Positions 34,243 through 44,172 of a stretch of DNA of 64,000 bases are shown here, in pieces. Numbering within the stretch: position 1 is the first letter of the stretch; each line of letters begins with the position of its first letter. The DNA comes from Astragalus membranaceus (lineage: Eukaryota; Streptophyta; Magnoliopsida; Fabales; Fabaceae). A model generated the notes under the pieces. That model worked only from the letters and a program-made list of their open reading frames with translations, made no database searches and had not been told where the DNA came from. The DNA is taken from positions 90,130,270-90,194,269 of the forward strand of contig CM076850.1 of NCBI GenBank assembly GCA_039519185.1. Reading direction: 5' to 3'. A program made the position numbers and the translations under genes.

Positions 34243-36388
34243 TGTAACACCATAATATTTTTAACATGTAGAAATGTTAAAGTGTACAACTTAGCATACA
34301 TCAGAGAATACTTCCTGTCCTAGATATTGAACACAACTAAAAACTTCGATAATTAATATCAAACGGTCACCTCAATATTCGCGACTTAACATAGGATTAC
34401 TTAAAATACTTAAGTTCCATTTTCATAACCTGATACATCCCTAGTGTTCAACATCCAAAACATAAGTAGCGGAAACGATTTACAACTTTTAACAATGTAT
34501 AAGTCATACAATCGAATTACAGAAACAAGTAGGGAAAACTAGCATAAGCAAATAAAATAATCTTCGACATCTCCTCGGATAGGTCACACCTAGCCATGCA
34601 TCTTTGCCTTAGCCTTTCCTTGCTTCTCTGTAAAAACCACAATTAGGGTCGTCACCCTAAACCTCAAATTATATAAATAAATATAATTTCACCTGCATTG
34701 GGTCGTCTCATAAACATAACATAACCTCAATTTATATAATTATATTTAAACACCCGCGTTGGGTCGTCTCATAAACAATAATTTATATAATTCTCAAAGG
34801 ACATTTAGTCCGCTCTTAACAATTAACATGATCTCACACGATTACTAACCTCGTTTACATAGTTTAATGTAATTCACCTCACCTCAGTGTATACCTACCT
34901 GTTTTCCACGAATTACGGCCTATTTATCAATATATAGGGTTTTGGGAACAATTAGAATGCAATTGGAACCGTTCGGAATGGCCTAAGACATGTTTTGAAA
35001 ATGGGTAACAGAAGGTTTGGCACGGTCCGTGCGTGAGAACGCACGACCCGGGCGCATTAAAAAAAATTGCACACAAGTTACCGAACCTGGCGCACGGTCC
35101 GTGCGCATGAGGCACCCGACCCGTGCGTCAGTACCAGTTTTCAGAAAAACCTGTTTTCGTGTAATTTTTCCCATTCCGTTCGATCCCAATATCCGTTCCG
35201 ATCGATACCCTAACACAATCAAACATTATTCCAGTCCAGAACAACAATCATAATCATCAATCAATCAATATCTCAACCAATCCAAACAATCACATTATCA
35301 ATCAATCAACCGTATAATTCCTCGTTCGAAACGTAATTTTCGTAAAACGGTTTTGACTCGAAAATGCATGAACTGAACATACAACCAGTATTTCGAAAAC
35401 AAATCCCTAAGCGAGTATAGAACTCACCGATTTGACAGACTCGCGAGAAATCACGTCCTCACACGAAATGACCAAACCGTCACCTCTCGAACAATCCCCG
35501 TAATCGCGAACTCGCACCGAACGGGTCTAGACTTCAAAACTGAACTTCCCACACTTCCAAATTCGAAACTCAACCTCCTTGAGCTACTGAAATCACTCTC
35601 TATCACGTCCAATCTACAATGAGGCTGTTGTACTTGCTCAAAACAACAATGTGGCTTCACTATTCTACTCTCACTACCTCCAATTTAACATGCAAGGCTT
35701 TGAAACTCCAAGAGCACCATTTTGAGCTTCATAAATCAGAAATGGCAAAATGGAGAAGAGGATGAATGAGCTTATGAGTTTGGTATCATTGGATAGAGAG
35801 TGAAAAATGGAAGGGAATGGGGAAGAGAGTACTTACATACAACTAGGATTGAGTTTGAGCTCCCTCTTCTTCTCCCTCTCACCCTCGAGCTCTCCTCCCT
35901 CTCTCAACTCTATGTTTTCTATTTTTCTGGTTCTGTTTTCAGCAAGTGAGGTATGAGGGTGTTTCAGCTGAATAGTTTTAAGTGGGTTGAAAAGACATAT
36001 TTTCCCTCACTTATTTCCAATTACTAAGTTACCCTTAATACATAATTACCCTATTTCACTTCTTAATTATAAGCTTTTAGTTTTGCTGAAACCAAAGGGG
36101 TGTTTGGGTGTTTTTAACATTTGTGAGCTGAAGGTGTTTCAACACAAGGAAATGACTAAAATACCCTTGTCCTCAAATTCTCTTCTAAACCCCAAATAAT
36201 TCAACCAATCAATTAGTAGTTCACATGACTCATATAATTAAGTAATCAAACACATAATTAACTTACTTAATTAATAACCATCACCTCATAGTTAATTAAT
36301 TAAGCTAACATATATTATTTAGCTAATCAATTAACTCATAACCTCACTAATTTCAATAAACGAAATTAGCTAAATCGGAGATGTTACA
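34243..36388 (-). repeat. 5' LTR of element B
   Basis: It is 2146 bp and nearly the same as 24472-30145 once the CACTA is removed, but it lacks about 370 bp (junction at about 34640, CCACAA|TTAGGGTCGTC). Its palindromic block is at 35015-35130. It shows the empty site for the CACTA at 35581-35594. Confidence 0.9.
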
Positions 36389-37248
36389 TCAAGCATATGT
36401 AATTCAAATTTCCATTCACAATCACATATCATAAATCATCATAAGAGCTGTCAAATCCTAGAAAGCATTAAGAACAGAGATTAAAACATAAATCATAACG
36501 TTAATTCAAATAATAGAGGTTTGATTCAACAATATAAGAGATTCATAAATTGTTACTCATCCCCAACAACAGGAAATTTAGCTAGACATAGAAATAGAGA
36601 TAACAATTAAAAGCGAAAAGGGGAATGAAAATAACTCCATGAAAAGATGAAGATGATCCGAGTTCCATCGGTTCCTCCGCTATCTCGCTCACGGTGATGT
36701 GCTAGGTTTGCAATTTCTCTCCTCCAAAAGTCACTTCCAGCCGTCACCACTATGAGTGCCGAACGTACAGTCTCTCTTATTTTCCACTCTGTCTGCCTTG
36801 CTCTCCAATTCTCCTCTTGACCTTCCTTTTTTAATTCTCATTTTTTTCCTCTTTTAATTCCCAGCCCACATGCGTTCCTTTATTTACCTAATAGACTTGA
36901 CAATTATTTGGGCTCCAAGTATTAGCCAATGGGACTATTTTTAATTCTCTTCACATAAATGGCAAGCTGCCCTTTGGTTCACGCTTTTTATCTCCAAAAG
37001 TTCCTTTTCTTTATTTCTCATTTTAAATCTCTTTTTGTCTCAATTCCTTCTTCCAGTTGGTTGGCTAAATAATGAAAATTAGCATTAATGCCTGCACATA
37101 CAAATACAAATAATTATTATGTTCAATTTTGCAACTAAATTTTGGGAAAATCATCAAAATAATTTAAGATATGAATCATGCTCAATTAACATCAAATTAT
37201 GACAAAAGCAAACTATAAGTCTAGAGTATATGGCAATTTTTCCTTCAT

Positions 37249-39730
37249 GCCCAAAATATTTAATTAAATTATTTAATTAAATATTTAGGTATTCAATTAT
37301 TTATTTATTTATTTTAGTTGGTGTAATTCTAATAACGTTGGATTAAGAGGTGTGTAATTGATTATTAGGGGATGGCGTTAGTGATCGGGCTTAAGCTGGA
37401 GGAAAGCCCGTGATCCAAGTCCACTAGCTAGGCGCATAGGTGAAGCGCCTAGGCTAGGGTTTGGCTCACTTATGCGAATTGTTTGAGAAAAGGAGAGGAA
37501 AACTTGCGAAATAGAGAGAGGAAGAGAGAAAAGGTACGGCGCGCATATCCAAGGGAGAGGGAGAAGAGGAATTCGCGAATCCAAGGAAGGAGAAGAGAGG
37601 AGCTGTGTTGCTGAGGTTCTGTTGGTGACTCGATCAAGAGAATTGGTGCTCTCCTACTATAAGGTAAGGGTGGGGTTCTTCCTTATAATGGGGTTTTATG
37701 ATGGGGTTATGTGGGGATCGATCCTATGATGCCTAGGGTTTGATTTTGATGTGTAGTTTGGTGTTAGTTGAATTGTATATAGGTTGAATTGGGATTTGAT
37801 ATCGTTGGTGATTGTTGTGACTCAAAGAAATTGGTGATTCATTGTTGTTAGTCCTAATTGAATGTTAGGTGTTCGATAAAATGTTTGTTTGGTGTTGTGA
37901 TTAGCGAATTATGATGATTGGCATTGGTGATTATGAATTGATGAGCTAAATTGGTGATATGATGTGCATATGTGGTGTTTTGATGAATTTGGAGTGATGC
38001 TGTTTTTGGCGCTCTGGGTGTGGGCGCCGTGTGCCAAATGTTGCTTGGTGCCATGTTGCTGTTCCTGGCGCCCAGTGCATGGGCGCCGTGTCTGAGTCAT
38101 GTTGCGTTCGGTCGTGTTGCTGTTTTGGCGCCCTGGGTGTGGGCGCCGTGTTCCAGGGTGTGCTGTGTTGCGCGATGTTGGCGGAGGGGCGCCATGGGCG
38201 CCGTGTCTGGTGGGTGTGTGCGTGCGCCAGTGTGTGTTGTGCGCTGTGTCTTGGTGCAGGGGCGCCAAGGGCGCCAATTCCTGCGTTGTGTTGCCTATGG
38301 GCGCCAAGTGCGCCAGTTTCTGTTGCTGGCCAGTTTCTAGCATGTTGCCTGCTAGGCGCCCAGTGCCTGGGCACCATTTTCAGGATGTTCCTCAATTTTT
38401 CCCCGGTTTTGTTTTTGACATATCTTTTGACTCGGGAGTCCGATTTAGACGTTTCAAAATGTTTTGGAAAGCTTATTCAGAGGCCTAGCTAAATATTCTA
38501 ATTTGAGGCAAAGTGGTCCATTTTTCTGGAAAATTGTTAATCATTGGTGTAGTCGTTAAATGGTGATGTTTTAAAAAGAAGGTTGTCGTGTCTCAAATAC
38601 TTTGGAAAATTGTTGCTTGTCTCCGGTGTTGTGAAAAATCCCTGTGTCTCAAATGTTTTGGAAAACTGTTGTCATCTCGGTGTCTTGGTGCTGTTTTGGA
38701 AAATTGTTGTCATCTTGGTGTCTTGGTGCGGTTTGAGCTAGGTGTGAAGGCTCAAACTTTGGTGTTGTTGGAACTAGGTGTGAAGGTTCCAAGTCTTGGT
38801 GTTCCGTTGTGTCGGGTGGTTGGTGTTTTCGGTGTCGTTGTGGCTAGGTGTGAAAGCCCAACTTTGGTGATATTTGGTGATTGTTGTTGGTGTGTCATAT
38901 TGTGACTAATTGGTGATTGTCTATGTGCATTCATGGTGTCGCATACAGCATGTGCATTTATTTTGGTGAAGGCCTTTGGTCTCGGAGTTAGGTGTGAAAG
39001 CTCAAATTTTCTAAAACTAGTGAGCCTGGTGTGAAAGCTCAATTTTTGGTGAATTGGTGAGCCTGGTGTGAAAGCTCTCAATTTTGGTGACGCCTCTATT
39101 TACAAGCACAATTTTGGTGATTTTGGTACCACATGCATATGCCCGTTGGTGTGGGTTGCATTCATGCATTGTCATGACATTTGGTGACTGATTCTGGTGT
39201 TACAATTTGGTTTGTGTTTATGATTATATGTGTGTAGTGGGATGGTAGCTATAGTTGTCGTATTCTAACATATTGCCTATCATTTTACGCTATTATATTG
39301 GAGATATCTCACCCCTTCTGTTTGAATGTTACCCCTATGCGGTAACGTGCAGGTGATTGTGAGTGAAGGCTTAGGTACTTCGCTATTCTGAGTCGGTGTC
39401 GTCAGTGTCCTTGCTTTGATGCGTAACACTCAAGGGGGGATAAACGCTAAACCTTGGTTGTTATATTTTATTTGTTTGGAGTCCATTCAGGACGTTATTA
39501 CTTTATGTTTTAGAACTTATTTCTTTCCGCTGCGTGGTGATGTATGTTTTGACGATGCTGCTATTTAAACTGGTGTTATGGGCTTCGACCCTTCTTGACA
39601 GGTGTTATATATCGTATGCGGTGTTTTGAACTATCGATGAAATGTGTGACATCTCTTTTCGAAATATGAAATAAATTTTTGTAACTCTGATTTTTATCAA
39701 ATAACTACCGGGTAGAAAAGGGGTGTTACA
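37249..39730 (+). repeat. 5' LTR of element D, first bases missing
   Basis: It ends GGGGTGTTACA at 39730. At 37990-38380 it carries several GGCGCC palindromes, including GGCGCCC...GGGCGCC hairpins, followed at 38410-38470 by ATATCTTTTGACTCGGGA and TCCGATTTAGACG, then TTTTGGAAAGCTT. From 38700 to 39080 short phrases such as AGGTGTGAA(A/G)GCTCAA and TTGGTGA repeat many times. Confidence 0.9.
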
Positions 39731-39734
39731 TTAG

Positions 39735-39746
39735 TGGTATCAAAGC
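39735..39746 (+). promoter_or_regulatory. Primer-binding site of element D, initiator tRNA-Met type with one change
   Basis: TGGTATCAAAGC lies four bases after the LTR and differs from the standard TGGTATCAGAGC at one position. Confidence 0.8.
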
Positions 39747-39852
39747 AAAAGTTCGGTTTGTCCGGCCAAGTTGTCCAGTCGTAGTGTCAATCGACAATGG
39801 TGTGTTGTCAATTATATCTAATTGTTGGTTGTTTTGCAGCAAGTGAGTTGAA

Positions 39853-41817
39853 ATGGCTGGGAGGAACGATACTGCAATTGCTGCTGCTCTAGCTGCTATG
39901 GCGCAGGCTGTCCAGAATCAGCAGAATGCCGGTGAGAATGCTGGGACTCGCAGTCTGGCGACATTTCAGAGAGAGAATCCACCCACGTTCAAGGGCAAGT
40001 ATGATCCCGATGGTGCTTTGGCTTGGTTGAAAGAAATGGAGAGGATTTTCCGAGTGATGGATTGTACCCAAGCACAGAAGGTCCGCTATGGTACGAATAT
40101 GCTAGCTGAGGAAGCTGATGATTGGTGGTTAGAGACGAGGCAGAGGTTGGAGGCTGCTAATGAAGAGATTACCTGGGAAGTGTTCAGCAGAGAGTTTAAC
40201 CGTAAGTATTATCCTGAAGATGTCCGAGGGAAGAAAGAGATTGAGTTTCTGGAGCTGAAACAAGGGAGTATGTCCGTATCGGAGTATGCCGCTAAGTTCG
40301 TGGAGCTAGCAAAGTTCTATCCGCATTACACTGGGGCTAATGCTGAGTTTTCTAAGTGTATCAAGTTTGAGAATGGTTTGAGGCCCGAGATCAAGAAGGC
40401 AATCGGATATCAAAAGATCCGTGTTTTTGCTGACTTGATTGATAGTTGCAGAATTTTTGAGGAGGATAGTAATGCACACTACAATATTGTGAATGATAAG
40501 AGGAGCAAGTTTCAAGGCCGTAGTAAGCCGTATGAGGTCCCTGCGGGCAAGGGTAAGCAGAGAGCTGATGCTGGCAAGAGGACTAGTGGGGGAGATGCCT
40601 CTGCTAGCATTGTGTGTTTTAAGTGTGGCAAGCCTGGCCACAAGAGTGTCATGTGCAGAAGCGACGTAAAGAAGTGTTTCAAGTGCGGTAAGGACGGTCA
40701 TGTGGTGGCCGAATGTGAGCGCAAGGCAGTGGTCTGCTACAACTATGGTGAAGAGGGGCACATTAGTACTCAGTGTCCGAAGCCGAAGAAGGAAAGGTCC
40801 AGTGGAAAGGTGTTCGCTTTAGCAGGTGAAGAGCCCACTGAAGATGATGGACTCATTAGAGGTACGTGCTTTATTAATGGTACTCCTTTAAAGTCTATTG
40901 TTGATACTGGTGCTACTCATTGCTTTATTGCTGCTGATTGTTGTAAGAGGTTGAATCTTGTATTGTCTGCTATGAATAGAGAGATGGTTGTCGACACTCC
41001 AGCTAAGGGGTCGGTAACTACCTCTCTAGTGTGTTCTCAGTGTCCCTTGTCGATCTTCGACAGAGACTTTGTTGTGGACTTTGTTTGTTTGCCGCTGAAT
41101 GGATTAGATGTAATTTTGGGCATGAACTGGTTGGAGCATAACCATGTTTGCATTGATTGTCGTCGCAAGTTTGTGAGCTTTGGAGAAGAAGAGTCTGGGT
41201 TGTTATCTGCTAGTCAGTTGCGGAGGTTAGCAAAGGAGGGAGTTCAGTTGTTCTCGCTGATGGCATCGCTGTCTGTTGAGAATCAAGCTATCATTGAAGA
41301 GCTGCCGGTGGTGTGCGCATTTCCTGAAGTCTTTCCTGATGAGATTCCAAGTGTGCCGCCTGAGAGGGAAGTAGAGTTTTCTATTGATCTTGTACCCGGA
41401 ACGAGGCCTGTGTCTATGGCACCGTACAGGATGTCTGCGTCAGAATTGTCTGAGTTGAAGAAGCAACTTGAAGATCTGCTTGAGAAGAAGTTTATTAGGC
41501 TGAGTGTATCGCCATGGGGAGCTCATGTGTTGCTGGTGAAGAAGAAGGATGGAAGTATGAGGTTGTGTGTTGATTATAGGCAGCTGAATAAGGTGACTAT
41601 TAAGAACAAGTATCCACTTTCGAGGATAGACGATTTGATGGATCAGTTAGTGGGTGCTCGAGTGTTCAGCAAGATTGATTTGAGATCGGGTTATCATCAG
41701 ATCAAGGTGAAGGATGAAGATGTTCAGAAGACTGCTTTCAAGACGCGGTATGTTCAGAAGACTGATTTGAGATTTGATGGATCAGTTAGTGGGTGCTCGA
41801 GTGTTCGGTGTCACTAA
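39853..41817 (+). pseudogene. Element D gag, protease and N-terminal part of reverse transcriptase
   Basis: The frame opens with MAGRNDTAIAAALAAMAQAV, 122 bases after the LTR. The retrotransposon gag domain covers about residues 75-180 (ADDWWLETRQRLEAANEEIT and following). Three zinc knuckles lie at about residues 256-315: CFKCGKPGHKSVMC, CFKCGKDGHVVAEC and CYNYGEEGHISTQC. The third has Tyr where the second Cys should be. The protease has SIVDTGATHCFIA (about residue 347). RT begins near SVPPEREVEFSIDLVPG, with LCVDYRQLNKVTIKNKYPL and DLRSGYHQIKV. The sequence then becomes scrambled at 41744-41806, and the frame ends at 41817 just before the MPFGLTNAP motif. Confidence 0.9.
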
Positions 41818-42574
41818 CGCGCCGGGTGTGTTTATGGAGTACATGAATCGTATATTCCATACTTGCTTGGATCGGTTCGTAGTTGTGTTCATTGACGACA
41901 TCCTGATTTATTCGAAATCGGAGGAAGAGCATGCGGAGCATTTGAGATTAGTATTGGAGGTCCTGAGAGAGAAGAGGCTGTATGCCAAATTGTCTAAGTG
42001 TGAATTCTGGTTGTCAGAAGTGAGTTTTCTGGGCCATATCATTTCTGGTAGTGGTATTGCTGTAGATCCGTCTAAGGTTGATGCCGTGATGCAGTGGGAG
42101 AGTCCGAAGTCGGTTACGGAGATTAGAAGCTTCTTAGGGTTGGCTGGTTACTACAGAAGGTTCATCGAAGGTTTTTCCAAGTTGGCCCTTCCGTTGACGC
42201 AGTTGACTTGTAAGGGTAAGGCTTTTGTGTGGGATGCTCGTTGTGAGGAAAGTTTCCTTGAGTTGAAGAAGAGATTGACGACGTCTCCTGTTTTAACGTT
42301 GCCAAATCCGAAAGAGCCGTTCGTGGTGTATTGTGACGCTTCGAAGATGGGTCTAGGTGGCGTGCTTATGCAAGATGGGAAGGTGATTGCTTATGCGTCG
42401 AGGCAGTTAAGGATTCATGAGAAGAATTATCCAACGCATGATTTGGAGTTGGCTGCAGTAGTCTTTGTGTTGAAGATTTGGAGGCATTATTTGTATGGTT
42501 CCAGATTTGAGGTGTTCAGTGATCATAAGAGTCTGAAATATTTGTTTGACCAGAAGGAGCTGAATATGAGGTAG
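41774..42574 (+). pseudogene. Element D reverse transcriptase C-terminal part and RNase H
   Basis: After a 36-bp segment copied from 41632-41667, the frame continues with GVTNAPGVFMEYMNRIFHT, then VVVFIDDILIYSK with the catalytic FIDD, and the RT thumb (SFLGLAGYYRRFIEGFSKL). RNase H follows with VYCDASKMGLGGVLM, DLELAAVVFVLKIWRHYL and EVFSDHKSLKYLF. It ends at TAG at 42572-42574, where the homologous position in B is a CAA or CAG glutamine codon, so a C-to-T change made the stop. Confidence 0.9.
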
Positions 42575-42583
42575 CGAAGGTGG

Positions 42584-43930
42584 TTGGAATTGTTGAAAGA
42601 CTATGATTTCGGTTTGAACTATCATCCGGGCAAAGCTAACGTCGTGGCTGATGCCTTAAGTCGAAAGTCTTTGCATATGTCGGCAATGATGGCTAAGGAG
42701 TTAGAGTTGATTGAGGAATTCAGGGATTTGCGTTTGGTTTGTGAAGTGTCGCTTCAGAGTGTTAAGTTGGGTATGTTGAAGATTAATAATGAGTTCCTTG
42801 ATAGTATCAGAGAAGCCCAGAAGTTGGATATCAAGTTGGTGGATTTGATGGTCGGGAATGATCAGCCTGAGGGTAGTGACTTTAAGTTGGATGCACATGG
42901 TTTTTTGAGGTTCCGTGATAGGATTTGTATTCCTGAAGGCGCAGAGCTGAAGAGAGCAATTTTAGAAGAGGGTCATCGAAGTAAGTTGAGTATCCATCCG
43001 GGAGCTACGAAGATGTATCAAGATCTGAAGAAGCTGTTTTGGTGGCCTGGGATGAAGCGAGATGTGGCACAATTTGTGTATGCCTGTTTGACTTGCCAGA
43101 AGTCAAAGGTGGAGCATCAGAAGCCTGCTGGACTGATGCAACCGTTAGAAATTCCGGAGTGGAAATGGGATAGCATTTCGATGGATTTTGTAACGGGATT
43201 GCCTAATACTGCGAAAGGGTATGATGCAATTTGGGTGATTGTTGACAGGTTAACGAAATCGTCTCATTTTCTTCCTATCAGCATCACGTATCCGGTGTCG
43301 GAGTTGGCAGAGATTTATATCAGGGAGATTGTGAAGCTTCATGGAGTTCCTAAGAGTATTGTTTCGGATAGAGATCCGAGGTTCACTTCAGATTTCTGGA
43401 AGAGTTTGCAAGAAAAGTTGGGGTCTAAGCTGAGGTTGAGTTCAGCGTATCATCCTCAAACAGATGGTCAGTCAGAGAGGACAATTCAGTCATTAGAAGA
43501 TTTGTTGAGGGCTTGTGTTTTGGAACAAGGAGGTTCGTGGGATTCCTACCTTTCGTTGTTTGAGTTCACGTATAACAATAGTTACCATTCTAGTATCGGG
43601 ATGGCACCTTTTAAGGCATTGTATGGTCGGAAGTGTAGAACCCCGTTGTGTTGGTATGAGTCTGGAGAGAGTGTGGTGCTTGGACCAGAAATTGTTCGAG
43701 AGACAACCGAGAAGATAAAGTTGATCCGTGAAAAGATGAAGGCTTCGCAGAGTCGTCAGAAGAGTTATCACGACAAGAGGAGAAAAGATTTAGAATTCCA
43801 GGAAGGTGAGCATGTATTTTTGAGAGTCACTCCAGTGACCGGTGTTGGCCGTGCTTTGAAGTCGAAGAAGCTCACTCCTAGATTCATGTGTCGCAACTTC
43901 GGAAGTATGTTTCGGATCCATCTCATGTGA
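42584..43930 (+). pseudogene. Element D integrase
   Basis: This continues RNase H (LNYHPGKANVVADALSRK) and then encodes the integrase: zinc-binding region HRSKLSIHPGATKMYQDLKK and ACLTCQKSK, the core with DSISMDFVTGLP (first Asp), IVSDRDPRFTSDFWK (second Asp) and HPQTDGQSERTIQSLEDLLR (Glu). The C-terminal part reaches KKLTPRF and then breaks: about 100 bp, expected to code for the GPY region up to the HDVFHVSQL motif, are deleted near 43887, and the frame runs out at 43930. Integrase would join the element's DNA to the host chromosome. Confidence 0.9.
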
Positions 43931-44160
43931 TCCACATGGATGACGTGGAGGTGCGGGATAATCTCACGGTGGAGACTCTGCCTGTGCGGATTGAAGATCA
44001 TGAGGTGAAGGTGTTAAGAGGCAAGGAAATTGCATTGGTGAAGGTGGTCTGGCTAGGAGCTGCCGGTGAGAGCATGACTTGGGAGTTGGAGAGTAAGATG
44101 CGGGAGTCCTATCCAGAGCTGTTTGATTCAGGTGAGTTTTCGAGGACGAAAACATTCTAA
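43888..44160 (+). pseudogene. Element D chromodomain tail
   Basis: The frame has SQLRKYVSDPSHVIHMDDVE, then the chromodomain-like end with IALVKVVWLGAAGESMTWEL and a final RESYPELF. It stops at TAA just before the polypurine tract. It is separated from the integrase by a deletion and a frame change. In this clade the chromodomain directs integration to heterochromatin. Confidence 0.85.
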
Positions 44161-44172
44161 GTGGGGGAGAGT
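44158..44172 (+). promoter_or_regulatory. Polypurine tract of element D
   Basis: AAGTGGGGGAGAGT directly before the 3' LTR (TGTAACGCCC at 44173) primes plus-strand synthesis in these elements. Confidence 0.85.

Larger units (their letters stand above)
24472..36388 (-). mobile_element. Element B: Tekay-like chromovirus (Ty3/gypsy), degenerate, with a CACTA insertion in one LTR
   Basis: Ends are TGTAACACC and GATGTTACA. TCAAG flanks it perfectly (24467-24471 and 36389-36393), and the sister LTR of A shows the empty site CTCAAGCATATG at about 6563. Minus-strand order: 5' LTR 36388-34243, primer-binding site, gag remnant, protease-RT-RNase H-integrase-chromodomain pieces (34104-30196), 3' LTR 30145-24472. 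Gag lost its middle, and pol has several stops, so the element is dead. LTRs are closely similar apart from one about 370-bp block missing in the 5' LTR and the CACTA insertion in the 3' LTR. Confidence 0.9.
6069..37247 (-). mobile_element. Element A: Athila-type Ty3/gypsy LTR retrotransposon, broken up by nested insertions
   Basis: LTRs start TGATAGGATCACGG at 6069 and TGATGGGATCACGG at 20420. The primer-binding site (20395-20412) and the gag and protease frames put transcription on the minus strand, so the 20420 LTR is the 5' LTR. Removing C (9941-18680), E (20437-23766), the mini-CACTA (24021-24241) and B (24472-36388) leaves one element: 3' LTR, 3' non-coding region, protease, gag, primer site, 5' LTR. 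The far end of the 5' LTR (equivalent of about 7417-7469) is missing where D begins at 37248. No reverse transcriptase, RNase H or integrase remnant is visible between protease and 3' LTR, so the element was probably non-autonomous before it was cut up. Confidence 0.85.
20420..37247 (-). repeat. 5' LTR of element A, in pieces and truncated at its far end
   Basis: Pieces are 20420-20436, 23767-24020, 24242-24471 and 36389-37247; each aligns with consecutive parts of 6069-7417. The last about 50 bp, including the expected TCA end, are missing at 37247, where element D sequence begins. Confidence 0.8.

Noticed and set aside
37854..38492. Frames of 106-153 codons in the D LTRs (also 44795-45433)
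   Set aside because: Both LTR copies have them on both strands over the GGCGCC block; they lie inside an LTR and have no domain.
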